Source: Blastomonas natatoria (GTDB lineage Bacteria > Pseudomonadota > Alphaproteobacteria > Sphingomonadales > Sphingomonadaceae). From it: a stretch of DNA of 64,000 bases. Every line of letters begins with the position of its first letter. Position 1 is the first letter of the stretch. The translations under genes were made by a program, and so were the position numbers. The stretch is from NCBI RefSeq assembly GCF_003201955.1, contig NZ_QJJM01000006.1, positions 186,001 through 250,000 on the forward strand, in the 5' to 3' direction. This document shows positions 48,751 to 58,834 of the stretch, piece after piece. Under the pieces are notes generated by a model. That model was not told where the DNA came from, did not search any database, and was given only the letters and a program-made list of their open reading frames with translations.

Positions 48751-49881
48751 ATGACTGACAAGACCGGCGACGCGCCAAATCCCTCGGCTTCTGGCCCGAC
48801 ATCTTACAGCTATGCCCAGGCGGGCGTTTCGATTGCCGCCGGCAATGCGCTGGTCAAGGCGATCGGCCCACTGGCCAGGGCGACCGCGCGCCCCGGTGCC
48901 AATGCCGAACTGGGCGGATTCGGAGGCTTTTTCGATCTCAAGGCCGCCGGGTTTCGTGACCCGCTGCTGGTCGCAGCGAACGATGGTGTGGGCACCAAGG
49001 TGAAGCTCGCGATCGATCATGACCGGCATGATGCGATTGGGATCGATCTGGTCGCGATGTGCGTCAACGACCTGATCGTCCAGGGTGCTGAGCCGCTGTT
49101 CTTCCTCGACTATTTCGCCACCGGCAAGCTCGACACCGGCGTTGCCGAACGCGTCGTCGCAGGGATTGCCGAGGGCTGCAAGATCGCCGGATGTGCGCTG
49201 ATCGGTGGCGAGACGGCCGAGATGCCGGGCATGTATGCGCCGGGCGATTATGACCTGGCCGGCTTCTGCGTGGGCGCAGTGGAGCGCGACGAGGTGCTGA
49301 CCGGCGACAGGGTGAAGCCGGGCGATGTGCTGCTGGGCCTCGCCTCGTCGGGCGTCCATTCCAACGGCTATTCGCTGGTCCGCCGCCTCGCTGCCGACAA
49401 GGGCTGGAAGATGAACCGCCCGGCCCTGTTCGATCAGGAGATTCTGCTCATCGACGCGCTGATTGCGCCGACGCGAATCTATGTTGCCTCGCTGCTGCCG
49501 GTGGTGAAATCGGGCCGAATCGCTGCAATGGCGCATATCACCGGCGGTGGCCTGCTCGAGAATATCCCGCGCGTGCTGCCGGATGGCGCCCATGCCCTTG
49601 TCGATGCCGATGCCTGGACGCAGACACGGCTGATGGCCTTCCTGCAGGCGCAGGGCAATATCGAGCCCGAGGAAATGGCGCGGACCTTCAACTGCGGCAT
49701 CGGCATGGTGCTGGTGGTCGACGAAGCCGATGTCGCCAGCGTCACCGCCGATCTGGAGGCCGCGGGCGAGACCGTACACCGCATCGGCAGGATCGAGGCG
49801 GGCGACAAGGGGTGCACCGTCAGCGGATCGGTCGAGACCTGGAGCGCCAAAACGGCGTGGAGCGCCACCCATGCGGGGTAA
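48751..49881 (+). CDS. purM: phosphoribosylformylglycinamidine cyclo-ligase
   Basis: The 376-residue AIR synthetase performs the fifth step of purine synthesis. Motifs are [44 protein letters not shown] and [15 protein letters not shown]. The start ATG at 48751 gives the usual N-terminus. It overlaps purN by 11 bases and is divergent from the hdaA operon. Confidence 0.96.
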   Translation: MTDKTGDAPNPSASGPTSYSYAQAGVSIAAGNALVKAIGPLARATARPGANAELGGFGGFFDLKAAGFRDPLLVAANDGVGTKVKLAIDHDRHDAIGIDLVAMCVNDLIVQGAEPLFFLDYFATGKLDTGVAERVVAGIAEGCKIAGCALIGGETAEMPGMYAPGDYDLAGFCVGAVERDEVLTGDRVKPGDVLLGLASSGVHSNGYSLVRRLAADKGWKMNRPALFDQEILLIDALIAPTRIYVASLLPVVKSGRIAAMAHITGGGLLENIPRVLPDGAHALVDADAWTQTRLMAFLQAQGNIEPEEMARTFNCGIGMVLVVDEADVASVTADLEAAGETVHRIGRIEAGDKGCTVSGSVETWSAKTAWSATHAG

Positions 49882-50836
49882 GGCCCGTGTCGCCATCCTG
49901 ATTTCGGGCAGCGGCACCAACATGGCCGCCCTGCTCTACGCCTCGCGGGCGTCGTCCTGCCCTTATGAGGTGGTCCTGGTGGCGTCGAACAATCCTGAGG
50001 CGGGCGGGCTCCGGCTCGCCGAGGCCGAAGGCGTACCGACCTTCGCCCTGTCGCACAAGGGCATGGACCGTGAGAGCCATGATGCCGCGATGGACAAGGC
50101 GATACGCGCGAGTGGCGCCGACCATGTCGCGCTGGCGGGCTATATGCGCATCCTCACTCCCGGCTTCGTGCGCGGATGGGAGGGCCGGATGCTCAACATC
50201 CATCCTTCGCTGCTGCCCAAATACAAGGGCCTGCACACCCACGAGCGCGCGATTGAAGCCGGGGACAAGGTTGCTGGATGCAGCGTGCACCTCGTGACCG
50301 CGGAGCTCGACGACGGCCCTGTGCTCGGCCAGACCGAAGTCGCCATCCTGCCTGATGATAAGCCAGACAGCCTGGCCGCACGCGTGCTGATCGCGGAACA
50401 CCAGCTCTATTCGCGTACGCTCGCCGATTATGTCGCCCGAGAGAGCGACCCGGACTGGATCGTCGCCAAGGTCGGCGAACTGGCGCTCGCGCTGCCCGAG
50501 ACCGACGCCCGCCCCTCGCATGGGGCGCCAGGCTGGCGCGTGGGAGGCGACAAGACTGGCAAATATTTCGCCTATGTCTCGATCCACCATCATGGCGAGG
50601 AAGCGATCGCGCTGCTCGTCAAGACCAGCGGCGCGGACGAGCAGGCCGCACTGGTCGATCAGGACCCAGATCTCTATTATCTTCCCAAATTCTACGCGCC
50701 CTCGGGCTGGATCGCGATCCGGCTCGATACCGGGTGCACCGACTGGGACCATATCGCTGACTGGCTGCATCGCAGCTGGCGCAGCGTCGCGCCCAAGCGG
50801 CTGACCAGGTTCATGGATATCGCGGCGGAGTTCTAG
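49871..50836 (+). CDS. purN: phosphoribosylglycinamide formyltransferase fused to an MmcQ/YjbR domain
   Basis: The 321-residue protein is about 125 residues longer than typical PurN. Residues 1-190 form the GART enzyme: [30 protein letters not shown] and LDDGPVLGQ carry the catalytic Asn, His and Asp. Residues about 205-321 read [40 protein letters not shown] and [10 protein letters not shown], matching the MmcQ/YjbR fold. That fold is often a stand-alone DNA-binding-like protein of unknown role. The end overlaps the convergent ATP-grasp gene by 26 bases. Confidence 0.9.
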   Translation: MRGKARVAILISGSGTNMAALLYASRASSCPYEVVLVASNNPEAGGLRLAEAEGVPTFALSHKGMDRESHDAAMDKAIRASGADHVALAGYMRILTPGFVRGWEGRMLNIHPSLLPKYKGLHTHERAIEAGDKVAGCSVHLVTAELDDGPVLGQTEVAILPDDKPDSLAARVLIAEHQLYSRTLADYVARESDPDWIVAKVGELALALPETDARPSHGAPGWRVGGDKTGKYFAYVSIHHHGEEAIALLVKTSGADEQAALVDQDPDLYYLPKFYAPSGWIAIRLDTGCTDWDHIADWLHRSWRSVAPKRLTRFMDIAAEF

Positions 50837-51710
50837 AGCACGAGTCCAGACGCGCCTTCGCCCATAGCGCGCCGAGCATAAGGTCGATCTCGGGCGGATC
50901 GAAGGGATCGAGCCCGGAACCGGGATAGAAGGTCATTTCGCCGAAGCGCGGCTTGCCGTCTATCTCGTAGAAGTCGACGCGAACGAAATCGAAGCCATGC
51001 CCCAATGTCTCCGCCGCCGCGATCATCGTGGCGAGCGACGCTGGCGCTGGCGGATCGGGATCGCGCGTGCGCGAGGAAAATCTGTTCCAATCGCGATCGA
51101 ACAGCATCCAGCGATGGCGCGTTTCGCGATCCAGATGGACCTGGATGCATGCCACCTCGCCGCCGAAAACGTAGAACTTGTAGTCGAGCGGAAGCCTTCC
51201 ATGGCTGCCGATGAACGGCTCGACCAGAAGCCCGCGTGGAATATCACGATAAAGCCATTCGTCGAGCCACCCGCCATAGGGGCGATGCATCCAGGTCCGG
51301 CTAATCCGCCGGATCGCGGGCCAGTCGTCATCGGGCGATCGGACAAAGGCCCGCTGATTGCAGCCGTGACGGGACTTCACGACAAAGGGGCGCGGCCAGG
51401 GAGGCCTATCGGGCAGCAACGTGCCCTGCCAGAGTGTGGGAGTGATCCAGTCCTGCCCGAGCCGGTCGGCAATCAGCGCCTTCGCCGCCACCTTGTCGGA
51501 AAAGGCGGGCAGCCGCGGATCGCAATCGAAAAGCTTGCGATGCTGGACGAATTCGGTGAACCGGCGTGGCTCACCAAGGTCAGGCAACCGGTGATGCCGC
51601 CACAAATAGGTGATCGCGATCCGCAACCGGGCCAGGCGATCGCTGGTGCCGTGCGCCGATGTCGGTGCCAGCGCTGCCGGGTTCAGTTCAGGCCCGGCAG
51701 CGCGCGGCAT
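50811..51710 (-). CDS. TupA-like ATP-grasp protein
   Basis: The 299-residue protein shows FVVKSRHGCNQ (ATP-grasp), LPLDYKFYVFGGEVACIQVH and GEMTFYPGSGLDPFDPPEID, typical of TupA-like ATP-grasp proteins. These often belong to polysaccharide or teichuronopeptide synthesis and ligate a carboxylate. No sugar-polymer genes are near, so the pathway is open. It is 5 bases downstream of the ndk stop on the minus strand reading order reversed (it precedes ndk). Confidence 0.82.
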   Translation of the reverse strand: MPRAAGPELNPAALAPTSAHGTSDRLARLRIAITYLWRHHRLPDLGEPRRFTEFVQHRKLFDCDPRLPAFSDKVAAKALIADRLGQDWITPTLWQGTLLPDRPPWPRPFVVKSRHGCNQRAFVRSPDDDWPAIRRISRTWMHRPYGGWLDEWLYRDIPRGLLVEPFIGSHGRLPLDYKFYVFGGEVACIQVHLDRETRHRWMLFDRDWNRFSSRTRDPDPPAPASLATMIAAAETLGHGFDFVRVDFYEIDGKPRFGEMTFYPGSGLDPFDPPEIDLMLGALWAKARLDSCSRTPPRYP

Positions 51711-51715
51711 TTGGA

Positions 51716-52138
51716 TCAGCCAACAATTTCTTCCGGCTTGAAGAAATAGGCGATTTCGATCGCGGCATTTTCTTCGCTGTCCGAACCATGGACCGAGTTC
51801 GCCTCAATGCTCTCGGCCAGTTCCTTGCGGATGGTGCCAGGCTCGGCATTGGCCGGGTTGGTGGCGCCCATGATGTCGCGGTTGCGCTTCACGGCGTCTT
51901 CGCCTTCCAGCACCTGCACGACGACGGGGCCCGAAATCATGAACTCGACCAGTTCACCGAAGAACGGACGCTCGCGGTGGACGGCGTAGAAGCCTTCGGC
52001 CTGTTCGCGGGTCATGTGGATGCGCTTGGACGCGACGACGCGCAGGCCAGCTTCTTCCAGCATCTTGGTGACCGCGCCGGTCAGGTTGCGACGGGTGGCG
52101 TCGGGCTTGATGATCGAAAAGGTCCGGGTGACGGCCAT
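51716..52138 (-). CDS. ndk: nucleoside diphosphate kinase
   Basis: The 140-residue enzyme exchanges phosphate between nucleoside di- and triphosphates. It begins [20 protein letters not shown] and holds the catalytic His in [16 protein letters not shown]. Length is normal. A GGAGCATC sequence upstream of the ATG serves as ribosome-binding site. Confidence 0.97.
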   Translation of the reverse strand: MAVTRTFSIIKPDATRRNLTGAVTKMLEEAGLRVVASKRIHMTREQAEGFYAVHRERPFFGELVEFMISGPVVVQVLEGEDAVKRNRDIMGATNPANAEPGTIRKELAESIEANSVHGSDSEENAAIEIAYFFKPEEIVG

Positions 52139-52257
52139 GAGGATGCTCCTGCAATATGATGGTGCTCGCGCACGCGCGGCGCGATTCGCCGCCGCCCCTA
52201 GCGGGCCGCCTTGTGCGCTGCAAGAAAAACCGCCGTCAGACGATTACGCGGCGCGCT

Positions 52258-52746
52258 TCAGCCCTGGCCGGCAATCAGCGTTATCGACGACCCCGCCTCG
52301 GCGGGTGCGACCTGCAGCGTGAACGAACCTCCGTCTTTCGTCCCGGCAATGGCGCGCATGTCACCGGTGGTGATTTCGGTCTCGATCTTGAAGCCCTTTC
52401 CCTCGACCGACTTGCGGTACCAGGCGATCACAGCATCGGGCCTGGCACTGCTCTCCATGACCACCATGGCGCCCTGATTGCCATCGCTGTTGCTGTTCAT
52501 GGTCGAGACGACCTTCGCGCCAGGATAGACCTCCAGATTGAAGGGCAGCTTCGCGTCGGTGGCGCCAGTATTGATGTTGACGGTCGCAGACCCATCGGCA
52601 CTGGTGATCTTGACCTCCGACGCGTCGCCATCGCCTTCACGCGTCACCTTGACCTCATTGCCCTCGGCGTCGCTGTATACGGTCTTTTCGCCGCCGCAGC
52701 CTGCAAGCAGCATGAAAGCCGCTGTCGTCATCAGAATGTTGCGCAT
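52258..52746 (-). CDS. lipoprotein of unknown function
   Basis: A 162-residue lipoprotein with lipobox LLAGC (Cys17). The mature part begins with an acidic Gly/Asp-rich strand region and contains LPFNLEVYPGAKVV and DAVIAWYRKSVEGKGFKIET. These recall small periplasmic proteins with repeating strand-helix units. No family is named with certainty. It lies 11 bases after holC on the same strand. Confidence 0.8.
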   Translation of the reverse strand: MRNILMTTAAFMLLAGCGGEKTVYSDAEGNEVKVTREGDGDASEVKITSADGSATVNINTGATDAKLPFNLEVYPGAKVVSTMNSNSDGNQGAMVVMESSARPDAVIAWYRKSVEGKGFKIETEITTGDMRAIAGTKDGGSFTLQVAPAEAGSSITLIAGQG

Positions 52747-52757
52747 TCGACCGTCTC

Positions 52758-53225
52758 CTATGGTTCCCGGACATCCTGACGCTTGCCGGGTGTCTGTTCA
52801 ACCCATTTGCCGCCGTCCTGCTTCCAGTAATGTCGGTCCAGCCCCTCGCGCCCGCCCAGATCGACCCAGGCCTTGCGCGCGCCGGCAATGGTGTCGTCGC
52901 CGAACAGCAGGAAGACCCGATCAAAACCGAGCGCCTCCTCGCGCCAGATCCCGTCGGCAATCGCGACAAAACGGGCGCCATTGGCGGGCTCGACGCGGTC
53001 GGCGAGAAGGATCGGCTGAAGCTGCGGGTTGGGCCCATCCAGTTCGCCATGCGCCAGAAAACTCTCGGGACTGTGCGTCCATAATGCATGGCTGAGTGCG
53101 GCGCGATGGTCGGCACCGCGCGAGAGCACCAGCATGCGCTGACCCAGCGCGAGAGTGCGTGCCGCCAGAGCAGGAAGAACCCGCTCGGCGGTGTCACGCG
53201 TCAGGTGATAGAAATCGACCTGCAT
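52758..53225 (-). CDS. holC: DNA polymerase III chi subunit
   Basis: The 155-residue protein begins VDFYHLTRDTAERVLPALAA and contains ILLADRVEPANGARFVAIAD, matching HolC. Chi connects the clamp loader to single-strand-binding protein. It sits between pepA and a lipoprotein gene; pepA-holC is a common order. Confidence 0.92.
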   Translation of the reverse strand: MQVDFYHLTRDTAERVLPALAARTLALGQRMLVLSRGADHRAALSHALWTHSPESFLAHGELDGPNPQLQPILLADRVEPANGARFVAIADGIWREEALGFDRVFLLFGDDTIAGARKAWVDLGGREGLDRHYWKQDGGKWVEQTPGKRQDVREP

Positions 53226-53266
53226 ATCAGCAGCCCCGCCTCGTCATGAACACGGAGCGCTTCAGA

Positions 53267-54733
53267 TCAATTCTCGAAATTGTCTGCAATCCACTGATTC
53301 AGAAGCCGAACGCCATAACCGGTCGCACCCTTGTCCCACACAGGACCGGGCTTGTCCGCCCAGACCATGCCGGCGATGTCAAGGTGTGCCCATTTAACGC
53401 CGGGCTTGATGAACCGCTGCAGGAACTGCGCCGCCGTGATCGATCCGCCGCCCTTGGCGCCGACATTCTTCATGTCTGCGATCGGGCTGTCGATCATCCG
53501 GTCATAGGCCTTGCTCAGCGGGAAGCGCCACAGCGGATCGCCGGCCAGCTTGCCCGCTTCGGTCAGCTTTGCGGCCAGGCCATCGTCGTTGCTGAACAGC
53601 CCGGCATGCTGGTCGGCCAGCGAGATGATGATCGCGCCGGTCAGCGTGGCGAGATCGACAATATATTCGGGATCGTAATTTTCCTGCGCCCAGTGGAGCG
53701 CGTCGCACAGCACGAGCCGCCCTTCGGCATCGGTGTTGATCACCTCGATTGTCTGGCCGGACATGCTGGTGACGACGTCTCCGGGACGCTGCGCATTGCC
53801 ATCGGGCATGTTCTCGACCAGGCCGCAGATGCCGACGACATGCGCCTTGGCCTTGCGTCCGGCAAGCGCCTTCATCGTGCCCGCAACCGCGCCTGCGCCG
53901 CCCATGTCCCACTTCATGTCTTCCATGCCCGCCGCCGGCTTGATGGAGATGCCGCCGGTATCGAAGGTAACGCCCTTGCCGACCAGAACGACGGGTTTGG
54001 CCTTGGCATCGCCGGTGCCGTTCCAGCGCATCACCAGCATCCGGGGCGGGCGAACCGAGCCCTGCGACACACCGAGCAGCGCGCCCATGCCCAGCTTTTC
54101 CATCTCTTCCTGGCCCAGCACGGTGATCTCGACGCCCAGCGACTCCAGATGCTTGCACCGCTCGACGAAGCTTTCGGGATAGATGATGTTGGCAGGCTCG
54201 GTGACGAGTTCGCGCGTGAGGGCGACGCCCTCGGCGATCGCGGCCTGATCGGTCCAGATCGCGCCCAGCCCGGCAGGTCCGTTGACTACGCCGATCTCGG
54301 TGAGGCTGACCTTCTGCTTGACGGGCAGCTTGGTGCGGTACTGATCATGCGACCAGCTGCGCAGCACCGCCCCGAACAGGAATTGCGCGGCGCCTTCGCG
54401 ATTGTGCGCCAGCGCGCCCAGCCCCATGTCCACTGCCAGCGACTCCACGCCTGAGCGCTGATATTTCGCCACCAGCTGGCCGCCCGCGCGCTCCAGATCG
54501 GTACGCGACTGGCCGCCGGTGCCGATCAGCGCGACGCGCAGTGTCTTGCCACCCTGTCCGACAAAAATGTCGAACACCTCGCCTGCACCGCCTTCGAACC
54601 GGGCCGCCTTCGCGCCTTCGATCACGACCGGACCGGAGTCGAGCGGCAGGCTGAGATTGGCCAGCTCGTCCTTGGCAACCGGATAGGCGATCACGGCATA
54701 ACTGTCTGCGGAGGCGTCGAAAATTATGTTCAT
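53267..54733 (-). CDS. pepA: leucyl aminopeptidase
   Basis: The 488-residue M17 metallopeptidase shows VGKGVTFDTGGISIKPAAGM, MEDMKWDMGGAG, and the active-site NTDAEGRLVL. It cleaves N-terminal residues from peptides with two metal ions. ATG 54733 is chosen over an upstream TTG. It is divergent from lptD and 41 bases upstream of holC. Confidence 0.95.
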   Translation of the reverse strand: MNIIFDASADSYAVIAYPVAKDELANLSLPLDSGPVVIEGAKAARFEGGAGEVFDIFVGQGGKTLRVALIGTGGQSRTDLERAGGQLVAKYQRSGVESLAVDMGLGALAHNREGAAQFLFGAVLRSWSHDQYRTKLPVKQKVSLTEIGVVNGPAGLGAIWTDQAAIAEGVALTRELVTEPANIIYPESFVERCKHLESLGVEITVLGQEEMEKLGMGALLGVSQGSVRPPRMLVMRWNGTGDAKAKPVVLVGKGVTFDTGGISIKPAAGMEDMKWDMGGAGAVAGTMKALAGRKAKAHVVGICGLVENMPDGNAQRPGDVVTSMSGQTIEVINTDAEGRLVLCDALHWAQENYDPEYIVDLATLTGAIIISLADQHAGLFSNDDGLAAKLTEAGKLAGDPLWRFPLSKAYDRMIDSPIADMKNVGAKGGGSITAAQFLQRFIKPGVKWAHLDIAGMVWADKPGPVWDKGATGYGVRLLNQWIADNFEN

Positions 54734-55014
54734 CAATGGGTTCCCGAAAGGCAGGCCGGTTGGCCGGTTAATCGATTGTGAACCATGTTGCGCCTATGGC
54801 TGGACCGATAGGGACGGCAACAGAGGTCCTCCCGCCATATTGGTGGCGAGGCTGCGCTTGCAAGCGATAGGACAGGTTCGTTTTGTTTGCCAGCATTTGC
54901 CGCACCTTTGCACGGGCCATCGAAAGCGGTTTGCGCTCGCGCTTGCGCGGTGCAATAGGCGCGATTCTGGCGAGTGGCGCCTCCGTGATTCTCGGGCCTG
55001 ACGACCACCGCAGA

Positions 55015-57348
55015 ATGCGACGGATGGTTGGTTTGCGCTTTTCACGGACAGGTTTGTTGCTGGGTTCCGCGCTGCTTGCAGCGCAAGCGGTCCCTGCGCT
55101 CGCCGCCGATCAGGCTGCAGCAAAGCCCGTCTGCACCCGCACAAGCTATCTGCTCGGCGAGAACCTCACCTTCACGCGCCAGGATATCGTCCGGTATTCG
55201 GATGATCAGGCTTCCCCCGCTGCAGGTGCTGCGGACGAGGAACAGCACGTCATCGAGTTCACCGCCGATCGGCTGGATTATGACAGCAATGCCGATGTGG
55301 TGACCGCCAATGGAAATGTGCTGCTGGTGCGCGTCGACCAGTCGCTGGTGGCAGACAGCGTCACCTGGGATCGCAAGACCGGTCAGGTGCGCGCAAACGG
55401 CGATGTGCAGATCACCGATGCAGAGGGCAACAAGCTCTATGGCGACTCGATCGAACTGACCGAGTCGATCCGCGACGGAGTCATCGAGAACATTCTGGTC
55501 GTGCTCGAAGCCGGCGGGCGGATGGTCGCCAGCCGGGGGACACGCACCGATGGCATCATCACCCTCGACAATGCAGCCTATTCGGCCTGTCTCGTCGAGA
55601 CCCCCAGCGGCAAGCCCAAAAAGCCGAGCTGGCAGCTGCGCGCGATCAAGGTCGTGTACAACCCCGCCGAGAAGCGTGTCCGGTACGACGGGGCCCGGCT
55701 GGAGCTGTTCGGTCTGCCGGTCATCCCGATGCCGGGCCTCAGCCACCCGGTCGGCGAGGGCAGCGGTTCGGGCATATTGGTCCCCGACATTCGGTTCAGC
55801 CAGGCAAATGGCGTCCAGCTGAGCCTGCCCTATTATATCAGCCTCGCACCCAATCGCGATCTGACTGTCACCGGATCCGTGTTCACCGAGGCACTGCCGA
55901 TGGTGAATGCAACCTACCGTGCCCTCACCGATCGCGGGGCCTATCAGATCACCGGCTATGCCACGGCAGGATCGCGCATTCCGGTGGGCGCGGGCGCAAT
56001 AGCGCCGAACAGCCAGAACGATTTTCGTGGCTATTTCGATGCGACAGGCCGCTTCCAGCTCGATGAATCGTGGAGCATCAGCGGCTCGATCCGCGCCGTG
56101 ACCGACCGCACCTTCCTGCGCCGTTACGACGTCAGCCGTGACGACCGGCTGCGCTCGACCATCGAAGCCGAGCGGATCGGACAGAACAGCTATTTCTCGC
56201 TTGCCGGATGGGCAACGCAGACACTCCGGGTGAACGACCCCCAGGGTCAGGTGCCGATTGCACTGCCGGTGGTCGACTGGCGCTACCGTCTGCCCGATCA
56301 GGTAGCGGGCGGAAAGGTCGAGTTTCAGCTCAATACGCTGGCCATCGGACGGACGGCTGGACAGGACACCCAAAGGGCCTTCGCGCAAGCCCGATGGGAT
56401 CTTCGGCGCCTCACCAGCATGGGACAGGAATTCACCCTGACCGCACTGGCGCGCGGCGATGTCTACAACAGCAGCGACAATGCGCTGACCAATACGCTGA
56501 TCTATCGCGGCGAATCGGGGATCAAGGCCCGCGCCAGCGGATCGATTGCGGCCGATCTGCGCTGGCCGTTCGTCGGCGAAGCGTTTGGCGGCACCCAGGT
56601 GCTCAGCCCGCGTGTCCAGGTGGTCGCAACGCCGACAACCGGCAATCTGGAACTGCCCAATGAGGATTCGCGCGCGATCGAGCTCGAGGACAGCAACCTG
56701 TTCTCGCTCAACCGTCTGCCCGGCTATGACCGGCTCGAGGAGGGCGCGCGCGTCGTCTATGGCATCGAATGGTCGCTGCAGCGTCCGGGCATGCAACTCA
56801 ACGCCGTGGTCGGGCAGAGCTATCGCTTCGATGACGAGCGCGATTTCCTGCCCGAAGGCACGGGCCTGGGCAACCGCACATCGGACGTCGTGGGGCGCCT
56901 CGACCTCAAGCTGCGCAACTTCATTCGCTACACGCACCGGTTCAGGCTGGACAAGGACAATCTCGCCGTGCGTCGCAACGAGGTCGATGTCACCGTGGGA
57001 GGACGCCAGACCTATGTGCAGGTCGGTTATCTTCGGCTCAACCGCGACATCGGACCGGAAATCGAGGATCTGCAAGACCGCGAGGAGCTGCGTGTCGCGG
57101 GCCGGGTGCGCGTTGCGCGCTACTGGTCGATCTTCGGCGCCGGCGTGTTCGATCTGAGCGGGCAGCAGGAAGATCCGACCTTGCAGTCCGATGGGTTTCA
57201 GCCCATCCGCACGCGGCTTGGCGTCGCCTATGAGGACGATTGCCTGGAACTGGGCGTGACCTGGCGTCGCGATTACATCCCGGTGGGCGATGCCCAGCGT
57301 GGCGACACCTTTCTGCTGCGCGTTGCCTTGCGCAACCTTGGCTTTTGA
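55015..57348 (+). CDS. lptD: LPS-assembly protein LptD
   Basis: The 777-residue outer membrane protein inserts LPS into the outer leaflet. A signal peptide ends near VPALAAD. An OstA/LptA-like N-domain follows (FTADRLDYDSNADVVTANGN), then the beta-barrel (from about residue 290). The barrel contains RVNDPQGQVPIALPVVDWRY and ends in an aromatic RNLGF. ATG 55015 or 55024 may be used. It heads the lptD-surA-pdxA-rsmA cluster. Confidence 0.93.
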   Translation: MRRMVGLRFSRTGLLLGSALLAAQAVPALAADQAAAKPVCTRTSYLLGENLTFTRQDIVRYSDDQASPAAGAADEEQHVIEFTADRLDYDSNADVVTANGNVLLVRVDQSLVADSVTWDRKTGQVRANGDVQITDAEGNKLYGDSIELTESIRDGVIENILVVLEAGGRMVASRGTRTDGIITLDNAAYSACLVETPSGKPKKPSWQLRAIKVVYNPAEKRVRYDGARLELFGLPVIPMPGLSHPVGEGSGSGILVPDIRFSQANGVQLSLPYYISLAPNRDLTVTGSVFTEALPMVNATYRALTDRGAYQITGYATAGSRIPVGAGAIAPNSQNDFRGYFDATGRFQLDESWSISGSIRAVTDRTFLRRYDVSRDDRLRSTIEAERIGQNSYFSLAGWATQTLRVNDPQGQVPIALPVVDWRYRLPDQVAGGKVEFQLNTLAIGRTAGQDTQRAFAQARWDLRRLTSMGQEFTLTALARGDVYNSSDNALTNTLIYRGESGIKARASGSIAADLRWPFVGEAFGGTQVLSPRVQVVATPTTGNLELPNEDSRAIELEDSNLFSLNRLPGYDRLEEGARVVYGIEWSLQRPGMQLNAVVGQSYRFDDERDFLPEGTGLGNRTSDVVGRLDLKLRNFIRYTHRFRLDKDNLAVRRNEVDVTVGGRQTYVQVGYLRLNRDIGPEIEDLQDREELRVAGRVRVARYWSIFGAGVFDLSGQQEDPTLQSDGFQPIRTRLGVAYEDDCLELGVTWRRDYIPVGDAQRGDTFLLRVALRNLGF

Positions 57349-57432
57349 TCCCAAAGGCGATATTCACCGCCCCGCTCAGCCACGGTTAAGCCGATTTTGG
57401 GCAAGGGGTCGCTTTGTCCCAATCAGGAAGAT

Positions 57433-58812
57433 ATGAGCTTGCACGCATTGAACACCTTCACAATCCGTACCCGCAAGCTGGCGAAAACAGCGCTGGCCTT
57501 GAGCCTGGTGGCAGGCCTGGCACTTCCCGGCATTGCCCAGACTGTGCAGGACGATGCGGCCATGCCCGATACGTCGCTCAACGTGCCGGAGGGTCTGACC
57601 ATCTTCGGCAAGCAGGACCCCAACGTCCGCCGGGCGACAGCCATCGTCAACAGCGAGATCATCACGGGCACCGATATCGATGAGCGCGTCGCGCTGATCC
57701 TCGCCGCCAACGATGCTCCGGTTGCCGACGAAGAACGCCAGAGGCTGCGGTTGCAGGTGCTGCGCAACCTGATCGACGAGACGCTGCAGATTCAGGAAGC
57801 CGCCGCCAACGACATTACGGTCGATGAGAACCAGGTCGAGCGTACCTATGCCCAGGTCGCTCAGCAGAACTTCCGCCGAGATACAGCCGCGCTGGACAAG
57901 TATCTGGCCAGTATCGGCTCTTCGCCGCGCTCGCTGAAGCGTCAGATCCGGGGCGAGCTTGCCTGGCAGCGCCTGCTGGGACGAAACGTGACGCCGTTCA
58001 TCAACGTCTCGGAAGAAGAGGTGAACGAGGTCATTGCGCGCCTGAAGGCGAACAAGGGCACCGAAGAATATCGCATCGGCGAGATCTATCTGTCGGCCAA
58101 CTCGCAGAATCGTGCCGAAGTCGCCAAGAATGCGGCGCAGATCGTGCAGCAGCTGCAACAGGGCGGCTCTTTCGTCGCCTATGCGCGCCAGTTTTCGGAA
58201 GCCTCGACGGCTGCCGTTGGCGGCGATCTGGGCTGGATCCAGCTTGGTCAGTTGCCGCCGGCGCTTGGCGTCGTGGCGCGCGACATGCAGGTCGGGCAGC
58301 TAGCCGGACCGATCGAGATTCCGGGCGGATTCTCGCTGATCTACCTGATCGACAAGCGGCAGATTCTCACGGCGAACCCGCGCGATGCCCTGCTGGGCCT
58401 CAAGCAGCTCTCGATCGCCTTCCCGCCGGGCATCACCGAGGCGGAAGCGACCCGCCGAGCTTCGGAATTTGCCACGGCCACACGCCAGATCAAGGGTTGC
58501 GGTGCGGCCGACGAGATCGCCAAGCGGCTTGGCGCAACGGTGACCAACAATGATCAGGTGCCGGTGCGCGACCTGCCGACACCATTGCAGGACACTCTGA
58601 TTGCCCTGTCCATCGGTGAAGCGACCCAGCCATTCGGTTCGGTCAAGGATGGCGTGCGCGTGCTGGTGCTGTGCGGTCGCGACGATCCCGGTGTCGACGG
58701 CGGCCCCAGCCCCGAGCAGCTGATGGCCAACATGGAAGAGGAAAAGGTCAACCGCCGCGCGCAGATCTATCTGCGCGACCTCCGCCGCGATGCCGTGATC
58801 GAGTATAACTGA
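57433..58812 (+). CDS. surA: SurA-type periplasmic peptidyl-prolyl isomerase/chaperone
   Basis: The 459-residue protein has a signal peptide (cleavage near PGIAQT), a SurA N-terminal helical domain (VNSEIITGTDIDERVALIL) and a parvulin PPIase domain (EYRIGEIYLSA through FSLIYLIDKRQ). A second partial domain and a C-terminal helix follow. It escorts outer membrane proteins such as LptD. AGGA precedes the ATG. Confidence 0.92.
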   Translation: MSLHALNTFTIRTRKLAKTALALSLVAGLALPGIAQTVQDDAAMPDTSLNVPEGLTIFGKQDPNVRRATAIVNSEIITGTDIDERVALILAANDAPVADEERQRLRLQVLRNLIDETLQIQEAAANDITVDENQVERTYAQVAQQNFRRDTAALDKYLASIGSSPRSLKRQIRGELAWQRLLGRNVTPFINVSEEEVNEVIARLKANKGTEEYRIGEIYLSANSQNRAEVAKNAAQIVQQLQQGGSFVAYARQFSEASTAAVGGDLGWIQLGQLPPALGVVARDMQVGQLAGPIEIPGGFSLIYLIDKRQILTANPRDALLGLKQLSIAFPPGITEAEATRRASEFATATRQIKGCGAADEIAKRLGATVTNNDQVPVRDLPTPLQDTLIALSIGEATQPFGSVKDGVRVLVLCGRDDPGVDGGPSPEQLMANMEEEKVNRRAQIYLRDLRRDAVIEYN

Positions 58813-58834
58813 TGCGCATGGACCGGTTGTCGGC

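Noticed and set aside
55042-57354. A 770-codon open frame antisense to lptD
   Set aside because: No domain features and codon use is that of a shadow in GC-rich DNA.
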